Below, in pieces: positions 1 to 8,648 of a DNA stretch of 38,802 bases. The notes beneath the pieces are model-generated. The model did no database searches. It saw nothing but the letters and a program-made list of their open reading frames with translations, and was not told the DNA's origin. The stretch spans positions 1 to 38,802 of the forward strand of contig JAFRIG010000015.1 in NCBI GenBank assembly GCA_017432895.1, written 5' to 3'. The translations under genes and the position numbers were made by a program. How positions within the stretch are numbered: position 1 is the stretch's first letter; each line of letters opens with the position of its first letter. This DNA comes from Erysipelotrichaceae bacterium. GTDB taxonomy: Bacteria > Bacillota_I > Bacilli_A > Erysipelotrichales > Erysipelotrichaceae.

Positions 1-47
1 AAAATCAGAAAGACGAACTTATAAACTGGCTCAAAACAATGATTTGA
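1..47 (+). CDS. possible 3' tail of an unknown upstream gene
   Basis: A frame open from the window edge ends at TGA 45-47 and encodes NQKDELINWLKTMI, which has the look of an amphipathic protein C-terminus. Only 14 residues are visible, so no family can be named, and chance openness over this length is quite possible. The inverted repeat just downstream could serve as its transcript end. Confidence 0.25.
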   Translation, partial: NQKDELINWLKTMI

Positions 48-56
48 TCAAAAACA

Positions 57-139
57 TTATGAGAAGTAAAAACAAAAGAAAATCCTGATAAACAGGACAC
101 TTTTAAGATTCACTTCTCATAATAAATCACTTCTCATAA
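57..139. repeat. inverted and direct copies of ACTTCTCATAA
   Basis: TTATGAGAAGT (57-67) is the exact reverse complement of ACTTCTCATAA (112-122), and CACTTCTCATAA recurs directly at 128-139. Inside the large hairpin sits a smaller perfect stem TCCTG-ATAAA-CAGGA (83-97). The last copy ends exactly at the TAA preceding the truncated transposase frame. It may be a mobile-element scar, a small insertion or a terminator; the sequence does not decide. Confidence 0.6.
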
Positions 140-673
140 GACGAGACATATTATACGGTCATCAAGAGTGATCTCAAGACAACAGAAGACGGCAAGAAAC
201 CAAGAGGACTTTCGGCAAACAAGATCTGTATCGGTATCGGATGCGACAAGGATCAGGTCTACCTGGCCGTCGAAGGAAAGGCCAAGACCTCTGAAACAAA
301 GACACTCAGAGCCTTCAAGGATCACATCAGGAAACGCTCAACCCTGATTCATGATGAGGAACAGTCCCACAACATCCTGATAGAAACACTGAATCTAAAA
401 AGCAGGTCGTACAATTCCGCTTATCTCAAGACTCTCGATGATAAGCACAATCCGCTTGGAAAGATCAACCGCTATTGTGATCTGCTCAAGAAATTCCTCA
501 ACTCTCATTCCGGTTTCAACAGGGATGAATTACAGGATTACCTGAATCTGTTTTCCTTCATGATGAATGCCCCGCACAACAAACTGGAGAAGGTAAAGAT
601 CCTGCTGGACAAAGCCCTTCATTCATCAAAAAGAATAACTTTTAGAGAATACTACTTAAAAAAGAAGCAGTAA
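140..673 (+). pseudogene. truncated IS1595/ISXO2-like transposase remnant
   Basis: A frame open from 140 (just after TAA 137-139) to TAA 671-673 encodes about 177 residues but has no plausible initiation codon or N-terminal DNA-binding region. It begins DETYYTVIKSD, resembling the DDE-domain start of IS1595/ISXO2-type transposases (typically xDETYF), followed by RGLSANKICIGIGCDKD. The C-terminal half contains a DKHNPLGKINRYCDLLKKF stretch and ends HSSKRITFREYY, both typical of the C-terminus of this family. The upstream part, expected to hold a zinc-ribbon and linker, is missing and replaced by repeat-rich sequence. The element is therefore decayed and should be inactive. Family assignment is by eye; other DDE families are possible. 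Confidence 0.65.
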
Positions 674-682
674 ATACGGGAT

Positions 683-716
683 AAACCAGCACATCTGTGC
701 AAATGAAGGTTTTTAT
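683..716 (+). terminator. weak hairpin after the transposase remnant
   Basis: AAACC (683-687) pairs with GGTTT (708-712), and a GCACA-TC-TGTGC palindrome lies between them. A T-rich stretch follows on the plus strand. It could end the transposase transcript; pairing is short, so this is tentative. Confidence 0.3.
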
Positions 717-731
717 TTATTATTTACAGGT

Positions 732-2231
732 TTATTTCTGCTTTGCTTCGATCAATTCAGGCTTGCCGAAAAACGGGCCAGCCTGATTCAATTTGACGAT
801 CGTTATCTTTTTATCATTGAAAGTAAGACGATAAGAATCCTCTATACACGTCTCCACAAATCGGCCATTCATGATCAGCGTCTCATCATCGGCGAAATAC
901 GCATCACCTAAATAAAGCCTTGTCAGATCGTCTTGCTTGCCGATAAGATTGGTAAAGCGGGTACCATTGCTCGCAAAACGGATCTTCTCTTTGCGGCCAC
1001 TTTGAGTCTCAAAACTCCAGATAAAACCGTATTCATCAAAATCAAAACGGAAGGACAGGATATTATCGGACTTTTCGCCGGTCATAAAATTGCCCTCGAA
1101 CGGCGTCCAGGTTCCGCTTTGCAATTCGTACTCCCTACCATTTATCTGATCGATGATCCTGGAAAAAGGCTGACATACAGGATTTCCGATATTCAAAGTC
1201 TTCAACCTGGCTGCCAATAGTTCATATGCATCATCATCTTGATCAATATCTTTACCTGAACTTATCTTATCCGCAAAATCCCAGGTGATGTTCAATACTT
1301 TTTGAGCGACATGCTGGCCCATCGCCGTTTCCGTTATGCCAATGATCATATCGAGATCCGGCAAAACGATCGTGAATTCACCTAAAAAGCCATCCGCACG
1401 ATAGGCGTTGTGCAGCTGACACATCCACAATTGAAAACCGTAGCCTTTGGCATTATCGGCATGATCGAGATCTTCATTTCCTGAAGAAGTATCGATCTGA
1501 GAACTGGTTGCCATCTTTACAAAATCTTCGGCCAGTATCCTTTCTCCTTCCCATACGCCGCCATCGGCATATAGTTTTAACAGACGAAAGTTGTCTTCAA
1601 GCGTCGCATATAGACCCCCGGCACAAAACTCGCTTCCATCCGGCAGTATCATCCACTTGAGATTATCCGCATCGATGCCGATCTTTTCGAAAAGATGATT
1701 CTTCAGAAATTCATGAAGACTTTGTCCCGTCTTTTTTCTGATGATAGCTCCCAGCAAATTGGAAGCATAGGAATTGTACATGAAGACACTGCCCGGCTTA
1801 TCGACGACCGGTGTATGTAAAAAGTCACGGATCCAGTGATCAGATGCGACAGGTGTCTGTTTCATGCCACAGCTCATCGTAAGCAGATCCCTGATCATAA
1901 GACTGTTGAGATTCTCATCGATCTCTTCCGGTACCTCTTCAGGGAAGATGTCCACGATCCTTTCATCCAGCTTCAAAATACCTTTAGTATAGGCGATACC
2001 GATCGCCGTGCCGGCATAGGTCTTGGAATGAGATTGCAAGCCATGGCGGATATTGGGTCCAAACGGCGTCCAGAAAGCTTCAGTGATCAGCTCGTCATGT
2101 CTCATGATCATCAGACCATGCATTTGCGTACCGCAGCATTCCAGTTTATCAAGGTAATTTAAAACAAGCCTGCTGGGAATGCCCACATCTTCCGGTCTTG
2201 CCCTGTCAAACGGTTTTCTATGCCTCAACAC
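732..2231 (-). CDS. serine hydrolase of the beta-lactamase / penicillin-binding-protein fold
   Basis: This 499-residue protein has the class C beta-lactamase-like serine hydrolase fold. The SxxK motif is S67-H-S-K70 and the YxS motif is Y152-N-S154, the usual nucleophile and base pair of this superfamily. No signal peptide or membrane segment is visible, so it is probably cytosolic. Residues beyond about 370 form a beta-rich extension like the C-terminal domain of esterase/D-aminopeptidase relatives. The start is read as GTG at 2229-2231, nine bases after an AAGGAT sequence. The substrate is unknown: members include esterases, peptidases and true beta-lactamases, and nothing here points to resistance. 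It is followed on its own strand by the remnant IS and preceded by a terminator. Confidence 0.8.
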   Translation of the reverse strand: MLRHRKPFDRARPEDVGIPSRLVLNYLDKLECCGTQMHGLMIMRHDELITEAFWTPFGPNIRHGLQSHSKTYAGTAIGIAYTKGILKLDERIVDIFPEEVPEEIDENLNSLMIRDLLTMSCGMKQTPVASDHWIRDFLHTPVVDKPGSVFMYNSYASNLLGAIIRKKTGQSLHEFLKNHLFEKIGIDADNLKWMILPDGSEFCAGGLYATLEDNFRLLKLYADGGVWEGERILAEDFVKMATSSQIDTSSGNEDLDHADNAKGYGFQLWMCQLHNAYRADGFLGEFTIVLPDLDMIIGITETAMGQHVAQKVLNITWDFADKISSGKDIDQDDDAYELLAARLKTLNIGNPVCQPFSRIIDQINGREYELQSGTWTPFEGNFMTGEKSDNILSFRFDFDEYGFIWSFETQSGRKEKIRFASNGTRFTNLIGKQDDLTRLYLGDAYFADDETLIMNGRFVETCIEDSYRLTFNDKKITIVKLNQAGPFFGKPELIEAKQK

Positions 2232-2322
2232 GATATATTGATCCTTCGTTCATCTTCTTCAAGTACATTATATCATTGCCCTGTTTTTACTATTCCATAG
2301 GAAGAAACAAAAACAGCCTAAC

Positions 2323-2345
2323 AAAAAAGCATCAAAAGATGCCTT
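2323..2345 (-). terminator. intrinsic terminator of the small lipoprotein gene
   Basis: On the minus strand AAGGCATC-TTTT-GATGC is followed by a run of six T. The stem has five strong pairs, extended by A-T and G-T pairs. It lies 35 bases after the stop codon of the lipoprotein gene. Confidence 0.75.
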
Positions 2346-2379
2346 CCTGTGTTAAGTTTAATTCTTTGAATCTTAGCGT

Positions 2380-2790
2380 TTACTGGATATTGATCTCGAC
2401 TGTCCCATCGCTTTGGCCGACACAAGTCAGCTGCACGACATAGTCGCCGTTGGCAAGTGACAGATCAAGGCTGTCACCCGGTCCAACTTCTGCCGTTTCC
2501 AGAACAGCACCGCCGACATATTCGTCACTTTCTCCTGATCCCGAGGTTTTGATGGCTTCCGCGAATTCGATCTTCAGCTTTCCCTTGTTTAAAGAAGATT
2601 CGATGTGAACGGTCTTGTTTTTATTTACGCTCATCGTCGATATTTCCGCGTAAGTGCCATCTTCCGCATCATTGATCTTGATCTTGGCCTTGGAAGATGA
2701 CGAAGTGATGTCCATCTTGGCTCCGCCGCAGCCGCTTAACAATAAAACGGACAATAAAGCCAAAATAATCGCTTTTCTGATTATTTTCAT
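2380..2790 (-). CDS. small secreted lipoprotein, unknown function
   Basis: The 136-residue product begins MKIIRKAIILALLSVLLLSGC, a type II signal peptide with the lipobox LLSGC, so Cys21 should be lipidated and the protein anchored on the outer face of the membrane. The mature part is rich in acidic and small residues and alternating beta-strand patterns, suggesting a compact beta-sandwich, and contains no catalytic motif that can be recognised. A TATAAT box lies upstream on the minus strand (2812-2817). The gene has its own terminator and is probably monocistronic, downstream of the MATE transporter gene. Function is unknown. Confidence 0.8.
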   Translation of the reverse strand: MKIIRKAIILALLSVLLLSGCGGAKMDITSSSSKAKIKINDAEDGTYAEISTMSVNKNKTVHIESSLNKGKLKIEFAEAIKTSGSGESDEYVGGAVLETAEVGPGDSLDLSLANGDYVVQLTCVGQSDGTVEINIQ

Positions 2791-2848
2791 AACTTTTTTC
2801 CTTCTTTTTATATGTTTTTATTATAGCTTTTTATAAGCATATAGTTTC

Positions 2849-4270
2849 TTATTGTGTTACCTGTTGAACATCGCTTTGCGGATCGGGATCATTTATCAGA
2901 TAAGCGATACCGCTCTTGCCATAACCGTAGTTGTCTGCATTGACGATCAGGGCATAGGCATAGCCGATGAAACTGAGAGCCTCCGCGATCGGGAAACAGA
3001 ACCAGATGCTGTTGGCTCCAAAAAGCCTTGGTAACAATAAGGTCGTACTTAAACGGAAGACGACATTCCTTAAAAGCGAAAGGATGGTCGAGACCCTTTG
3101 AGCCCTTAAAGCGACAAACATACGGTTGCTCAGGATGCAGGCAGCCGTAAAGATCGGCGCAAACAGTTCGATCGTCAAACCGAAATAAGTCATATCATAG
3201 AAAGACTGGGTATAGGTCTCGGGATTCATGAACAGGCCGACCAGCGGTCTTTTCAGGCTTTGCCCGATGATCATCAAAGTCGTACAGCCAAAGAACCAGA
3301 TCTTGATGTTGTGATACAGGATCTTCTTCAACATCTTCGTTTTTCCCGCTCCGTAATTGTAAGCCATGATCGGCCCCACCGTCGTCGCAAAACCGATAAA
3401 AGCCGAATTAAGTATCATTCTGATATCGTTGACGATCGAACGGGCGGCAATGCCATCGGAACCCAGGTAGAACAGAATGGTCCGGTTGACGATGAAAGAG
3501 GTCATGGAGATCGTAAGACTGTTGGTGACCTGGGACAACGAATAGTGAGCCGATTCCAGGAAAGTCTTGCCATATCCGCCATCGGGCTTGACGAAGCAGA
3601 TGTCATTGTTTTTATGCAGATAGAAGATGATGCCGACAATGAAGTTGGCGATAAAACCCAGACTGGTGGCGATCGCCGCACCGGCAACCCCCATCCTCAG
3701 CACAACGATCGTGACATAGTCCGTAATGACATTGATCACTCCGGAAAGGATACTGTTGAATAAGCCCATGGATGGCTTACCGGCAGCTGAATAGAAGGCA
3801 CCGAAACACATCGAAGCCAGTTTGAAAGGCAAAGTGACGAAAGTTATTGCCACATAGACTTCCGTATACTGAATGATATCTCTTCCCGCTCCTAAAAAAG
3901 ACAGGATCTGATCATCGAATGTGATTATCACAGCGGCAATGAAACAGCCAAAGACCAGTGACAGCAGGATCATCTTTGTAAAGATCTTCTTGGCCTTATC
4001 GGCGTTGCCTCGGCCCATTTCCGTCGCCGCATAGGTACAGGCACCCATGCCGAAGATATGGGTCAAAGCCATGATCAGACCGTCGACCGGCATGAGGATC
4101 TTGATACCTGCCAGGGCATTCTGACCGACAAAACGCGAAACGAAAAGCGCATCATCAAGCGTTTCAAACAGTCTTGATGACAGGCTGGTAAGTAATCCCG
4201 GCAAGGCAAACTTCAATAGCGATCCTAAAGTGAAGTCCTGGCCGATTTTTGAAACATCGTTTTTCTCCAT
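2849..4270 (-). CDS. MATE family multidrug/toxin efflux transporter
   Basis: A 473-residue integral membrane protein with about 12 hydrophobic segments in two similar halves, as expected for MATE (NorM/DinF-like) cation-driven antiporters. Early residues FALPGLLTSLSSRLFETLDD correspond to the first helix and loop with the conserved acidic residues. The internal repeat begins near residue 240 (SLSQVTNSLTISMTSFIVN). The substrate cannot be inferred; drugs, metabolites and peptides all occur in the family. The start ATG lies 18 bases after a TATAAT-like box (4289-4294) and has only a weak ribosome binding site. There is no obvious link to the neighbouring kinase gene, which ends at a terminator just upstream. 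Confidence 0.9.
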   Translation of the reverse strand: MEKNDVSKIGQDFTLGSLLKFALPGLLTSLSSRLFETLDDALFVSRFVGQNALAGIKILMPVDGLIMALTHIFGMGACTYAATEMGRGNADKAKKIFTKMILLSLVFGCFIAAVIITFDDQILSFLGAGRDIIQYTEVYVAITFVTLPFKLASMCFGAFYSAAGKPSMGLFNSILSGVINVITDYVTIVVLRMGVAGAAIATSLGFIANFIVGIIFYLHKNNDICFVKPDGGYGKTFLESAHYSLSQVTNSLTISMTSFIVNRTILFYLGSDGIAARSIVNDIRMILNSAFIGFATTVGPIMAYNYGAGKTKMLKKILYHNIKIWFFGCTTLMIIGQSLKRPLVGLFMNPETYTQSFYDMTYFGLTIELFAPIFTAACILSNRMFVALRAQRVSTILSLLRNVVFRLSTTLLLPRLFGANSIWFCFPIAEALSFIGYAYALIVNADNYGYGKSGIAYLINDPDPQSDVQQVTQ

Positions 4271-4426
4271 GCGTTCTTCGGCATTGTTATTATAAACCCA
4301 ATTTTCTTTGAGATTGTATCCGTCTTTCCTTAAATATACCGTTATTAAACCTTTATTCCGCTTATTAAAGACTTGTCCTTTTAAACTGCTTATGAATTCC
4401 CCGTTTTGTCAAATGTCTTATTTATC

Positions 4427-4457
4427 AAAAATGGCCATTTCTCAGAACAGCCATTTT
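4427..4457 (-). terminator. intrinsic terminator of the FGGY kinase gene
   Basis: AAAATGGC (4428-4435) and GCCATTTT (4450-4457) form an eight-pair stem with a 14-base loop, followed on the minus strand by TTTTTG. It lies just after the kinase stop codon. Confidence 0.7.
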
Positions 4458-4484
4458 ATAGAATTCATTATTGCAGCGTATCTT

Positions 4485-6029
4485 TTAGATACCTGTGCTT
4501 ATAGCATCTACTTCATGCATCAGCTCTTTGTTCAGTTCATATAACTTATCGTAGATGACCTGATACTTTTTATAGATCGCATGTTTCTCCAGATCCGGAA
4601 CATAGGTTTTGCCCGGTTTGATGAACTTTAATAGTTCATCGTAAGTTTCAAAACCGGGATATTTGATTGCCGAAGCGGCCATCAGGGCATCACCGAAACT
4701 GGCACCGATATTGATCATAGGCGAACTGATGGTGATCCCCAGCACATCGGCGAGAATCTGCATCCAGACTTCATTGAGTGTTCCTCCGCCGGTAATAAAG
4801 ATCCTGTCGATCTTGACATCATGGGCTTGCATCAGCTGAAGCTGCTGACTGATGGAAAAGGCTATCCCTTCCAAAGCGGAACGATACAGATGGGCTCTGC
4901 TGTGAGAGAGGTTCAAGCCAAACAGGATACCTTTAGCCTTAGGATCATTGATCGGAGTTCTTTCCCCCGCCCAATAAGGCAGCGTGATCAGACCATCCGA
5001 GCCAGGAGCGATCCGTTCCACCCCTTCCATCATCGCCTGATAGGCATCGATGTTTTCCTTCTTTTCTTTTGCCAAGGCATCGGGAAAGAGATTGTCCCGA
5101 TACCACTTGGTCAAAGAACCGGCCGTATTGGTACCGGCTGAGATATCGCAAAGTCCGGGAACGATGAACTCTTCCCGCCAAAGTCTTTCATCGTCGATCA
5201 GCTTCGCCGTGCCCAGGATCATATAGACCGATGATCCGATCTGTATCATCATCTTGCCCGGTGAGACCACACCGACACTGATGGCTTCCGCCCCGGAATC
5301 ATCCGTGCCCGTCAAGACCGGCGTTCCTTCAGCCAGACCGGTCTCCTTTGAGGCCTTTGAAGTGACATATCCGGCGATATCGGTCGCTTCCAGGATCTCG
5401 GCCAGCTGATCGGGACGGCAGATCGGCTTACAATACTCTTCCACCGGTTTTCGATCCACTCCATAAAGTGGATTGAAACTCGCCAGGCCTAAGAAGCGGT
5501 CTACGACATAGCGTCCGGTCAGCTTGGCAGTCAGATAAGTCGAAGCGGTGACGAATTTATAGGTCTTTGCGTATACCTCGGGTTCCTTATTTTTGATCCA
5601 CAGGATCTTAGGCATGACATCGCTGGAACACAAAGGCCGGCCATACCACTTCTTGATCTGTTCCTGTCCATACATCTTAGTTAACTGCTCTATCTCATCC
5701 GTAGCCCTGGCATCGATGCCATAAAGTATGGCCTTGCGCAAAGGCTTGCAGTCTTCATCCACCGGCAGACAATCGGCACCAAGAGCACTGGTGCCTAAAG
5801 CCTTGATATCCTTGGGATCGACACCGCTTTGCGCTATCAGATTATTGCTTATGAGACAGAAATCACCCCACCAGTCCTTTTGCGCATCATGTTCATAGTG
5901 GCCGGGGGCGGGATTAGTCATCTCGTGTTTCGTGCTGTATTGGGCGACGACATTACCCTGATCGTCGATCAGAACGCCCTTGCTGGAATTGGTACCCGTA
6001 TCGATACCCATGAAATAGACCTTGCTCAT
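4485..6029 (-). CDS. FGGY-family carbohydrate kinase (xylulokinase-like)
   Basis: This 514-residue protein is a full-length FGGY kinase that phosphorylates a sugar or polyol with ATP. The N-terminal phosphate loop is GIDTGTNSSKGVL (residues 8-20), the catalytic aspartate lies in LTGTDDSGAEA (D243 or D244), and the C-terminal ATPase half has ITGGGTLNEVW followed by GASFGDALMAA. Xylulokinase, AI-2 kinase and other pentulose/hexulose kinases share this layout, so the substrate is not fixed. The start is ATG 6029, preceded by AAAGGAG at good spacing. It is divergent from the fructoselysine-type operon and shares an eight-base motif (TATCCGAA) with that operon's promoter region, suggesting co-regulation and a role in the same catabolic programme. 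That functional link is inference. Confidence 0.9.
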   Translation of the reverse strand: MSKVYFMGIDTGTNSSKGVLIDDQGNVVAQYSTKHEMTNPAPGHYEHDAQKDWWGDFCLISNNLIAQSGVDPKDIKALGTSALGADCLPVDEDCKPLRKAILYGIDARATDEIEQLTKMYGQEQIKKWYGRPLCSSDVMPKILWIKNKEPEVYAKTYKFVTASTYLTAKLTGRYVVDRFLGLASFNPLYGVDRKPVEEYCKPICRPDQLAEILEATDIAGYVTSKASKETGLAEGTPVLTGTDDSGAEAISVGVVSPGKMMIQIGSSVYMILGTAKLIDDERLWREEFIVPGLCDISAGTNTAGSLTKWYRDNLFPDALAKEKKENIDAYQAMMEGVERIAPGSDGLITLPYWAGERTPINDPKAKGILFGLNLSHSRAHLYRSALEGIAFSISQQLQLMQAHDVKIDRIFITGGGTLNEVWMQILADVLGITISSPMINIGASFGDALMAASAIKYPGFETYDELLKFIKPGKTYVPDLEKHAIYKKYQVIYDKLYELNKELMHEVDAISTGI

Positions 6030-6052
6030 TGCTTCTCCTTTTTTTGATGCTA

Positions 6053-6060
6053 TTCGGATA
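6053..6060 (-). promoter_or_regulatory. TATCCGAA motif upstream of the FGGY kinase (candidate operator)
   Basis: On the minus strand the sequence reads TATCCGAATA, about 24 bases before the kinase start codon. The same octamer sits in the frlA promoter region on the other strand, and a one-mismatch copy lies before frlD. The binding protein is unknown; the two GntR regulators in the island are the obvious candidates. Confidence 0.45.
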
Positions 6061-6213
6061 TGATTTTCTGAATCGATATATAAGCTAAGTAAAAAATAAC
6101 ATTTTTATGTCTCAATATCAACAAACCTGTATTATCGATTCTTGATGATTTCCTAACATTTTAGCTGTTTTACAGACATTTATAGCTTTATTATCCTAAA
6201 ACATATCTACAAA

Positions 6214-6244
6214 TTGACAACAAGTTTATTAATTTTGGTACAAA
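6214..6244 (+). promoter_or_regulatory. candidate distal promoter of the frl-like operon
   Basis: TTGACA (6214-6219), a perfect -35 box, is followed after 19 bases by TACAAA (6239-6244) preceded by the extended -10 dinucleotide TG (6236-6237). The spacing is long, so the match is reasonable rather than ideal. Confidence 0.4.
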
Positions 6245-6267
6245 ATAAGCCATATTTATCATTTAAC

Positions 6268-6298
6268 TTGCATATTCACTATCCGAACATATTATATT
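6268..6298 (+). promoter_or_regulatory. candidate proximal promoter of the frl-like operon with internal operator motif
   Basis: TTGCAT (6268-6273) and TATATT (6293-6298) are separated by 19 bases. The motif TATCCGAA (6280-6287) lies inside the spacer, where a bound repressor would block RNA polymerase. This is inferred from position only. Confidence 0.4.
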
Positions 6299-6310
6299 GA
6301 AATCAAGGAA

Positions 6311-6349
6311 CGGTTAAACACAGACAGCAGATAACTCTGTAAGTAACCG
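6311..6349 (+). promoter_or_regulatory. nested hairpin in the frlA leader
   Basis: CGGTTA (6311-6316) pairs with TAACCG (6344-6349), and inside it ACAGA (6320-6324) pairs with TCTGT (6336-6340), leaving a symmetric three-by-three internal loop and an 11-base apical loop. It stands 13 bases before the AGGAGGGG ribosome binding site (6363-6370), so it could influence translation or mRNA stability. There is no U-tract, so it is not a terminator. Confidence 0.5.
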
Positions 6350-6374
6350 GAACCATAATAATAGGAGGGGTTAA

Positions 6375-7724
<1,350 letters not shown>

Positions 7725-7733
7725 CGATCAATC

Positions 7734-7765
7734 ATGCAGGATCTTCCAGACGGAAGATCCTGCAT
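7734..7765 (+). promoter_or_regulatory. perfect 14-bp intercistronic hairpin between frlA and frlD
   Basis: ATGCAGGATCTTCC (7734-7747), loop AGAC, GGAAGATCCTGCAT (7752-7765): a perfect stem of 14 pairs just after the permease stop codon. It is followed by CTCTATCG rather than a U-tract, so it is more likely a processing or mRNA-stabilising element, or a leaky terminator, than a full stop. It would separate expression of the permease from the enzymes. Confidence 0.65.
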
Positions 7766-7816
7766 CTCTATCGTAAATATCTTATCTTTCAAATATTCAC
7801 GATCAGCGATCATGAG

Positions 7817-7831
7817 TATCTGAAATATAAT
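7817..7831 (+). promoter_or_regulatory. possible secondary promoter/operator before frlD
   Basis: TATCTGAA (7817-7824) differs at one base from the TATCCGAA motif at 6280, and TATAAT (7826-7831) follows two bases downstream. No good -35 box is seen at normal spacing. A minor internal promoter under the same regulator is possible. Confidence 0.3.
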
Positions 7832-7850
7832 ATAGGAAAGGAAGGCGAAT

Positions 7851-8645
7851 ATGAAACTGGCAGCTGTCGGAAGCAATTGTATCGATCATTACAGCAACAT
7901 CGAAAACGGAAAATGCTACGCCGGAGGCGGCCCCGTCAACATGGCCGTCTATACGATCAGAAACGGCGGATCCGCGTCCTATATCGGCCCAATCGGCGAT
8001 GATGAATATGGCAAGATCATGTATGAGGCCGTCAAAGCCAAAGGGATCGATGTTTCCCATATGCATATCAAACCCGGAAAGACGGCCGTAACCGAAGTTG
8101 AACTGATAAACGGTGAAAGGATCTTAGGCGATTACGAAGAAGGCGTATTGGCCAATTACCACCTAAGTCAAGAAGACATTGAATTTATCTTAAAACATGA
8201 CATCGTCATCTGCGACCTCTGGGGCAAAGTGGAAGGCCAGTTCAAAGAACTTAAAGAAAAAGGTATGGCCACCGCTTTCGACTGTGCTACCAGACCTGAA
8301 GATCCCGCCTCTAAAATCGCCATGCCTTACAGTGACTACCTCTTCTTCTCCAGCGATGACGGGGATGCGAGGGATCTGAGAGAGAAGATGAAAGCTTATC
8401 AGGAAAAAGGTCCTAAAATGGTCATCGCGATGCTTGGCATTGAAGGATCGCTGTGCTATGACGGAAAAGATTATCACAAATACGGCATCGTCGAATGCGA
8501 TGAAGTTATAGATTCGATGGGAGCAGGAGACTCCTATATCGCCGGCTTTTTAGGTGGTATCGTTGATGGCAAGCCTATCGAAGAATGCATGTATCTGGGG
8601 GCTTTGACGGCAACGGAAACCCTGAAGTATTTTGGAGCCTGGTAG
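7851..8645 (+). CDS. frlD: PfkB-family fructoselysine 6-kinase (FrlD-like), copy 1
   Basis: A 264-residue PfkB (ribokinase-type) sugar kinase matching the length and pattern of FrlD, which phosphorylates fructoselysine on C6. It opens KLAAVGSNCIDHYSN, keeps the family glycine-rich sugar-binding motif AGGGPVNMAVYTIRNGG (residues 24-40, N30 intact), the ERILGDYEEGVL stretch seen in FrlD, and the catalytic signature DSMGAGDSYIAGF with D227 as the expected base. It ends LKYFGAW, like E. coli FrlD (QYHGAW). The ribosome binding site is AAAGGAAGG. The stop codon lies three bases before the esterase start, so the two are likely translationally coupled. This copy looks like the canonical kinase of the island. 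Confidence 0.88.
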   Translation: MKLAAVGSNCIDHYSNIENGKCYAGGGPVNMAVYTIRNGGSASYIGPIGDDEYGKIMYEAVKAKGIDVSHMHIKPGKTAVTEVELINGERILGDYEEGVLANYHLSQEDIEFILKHDIVICDLWGKVEGQFKELKEKGMATAFDCATRPEDPASKIAMPYSDYLFFSSDDGDARDLREKMKAYQEKGPKMVIAMLGIEGSLCYDGKDYHKYGIVECDEVIDSMGAGDSYIAGFLGGIVDGKPIEECMYLGALTATETLKYFGAW

Positions 8646-8648
8646 ATC

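Larger units (their letters stand above)
6030..6374. promoter_or_regulatory. divergent regulatory region between the FGGY kinase and the frl-like operon
   Basis: This 345-base AT-rich stretch has no credible coding frame. It carries the promoters for both flanking genes, two opposed copies of TATCCGAA, and a structured leader in front of frlA. Both flanking genes have good ribosome binding sites (AAAGGAG for the kinase; AGGAGGGG for frlA). Confidence 0.8.

Noticed and set aside
732..2231. Antibiotic-resistance beta-lactamase
   Set aside because: The SxxK and YxS motifs show only the fold. There is no signal peptide, and the long C-terminal extension fits esterase or peptidase relatives better.
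6030..6374. Catabolite repression (cre) site
   Set aside because: No match to the TGNAANCGNNNNCA pattern was found in the divergent region.
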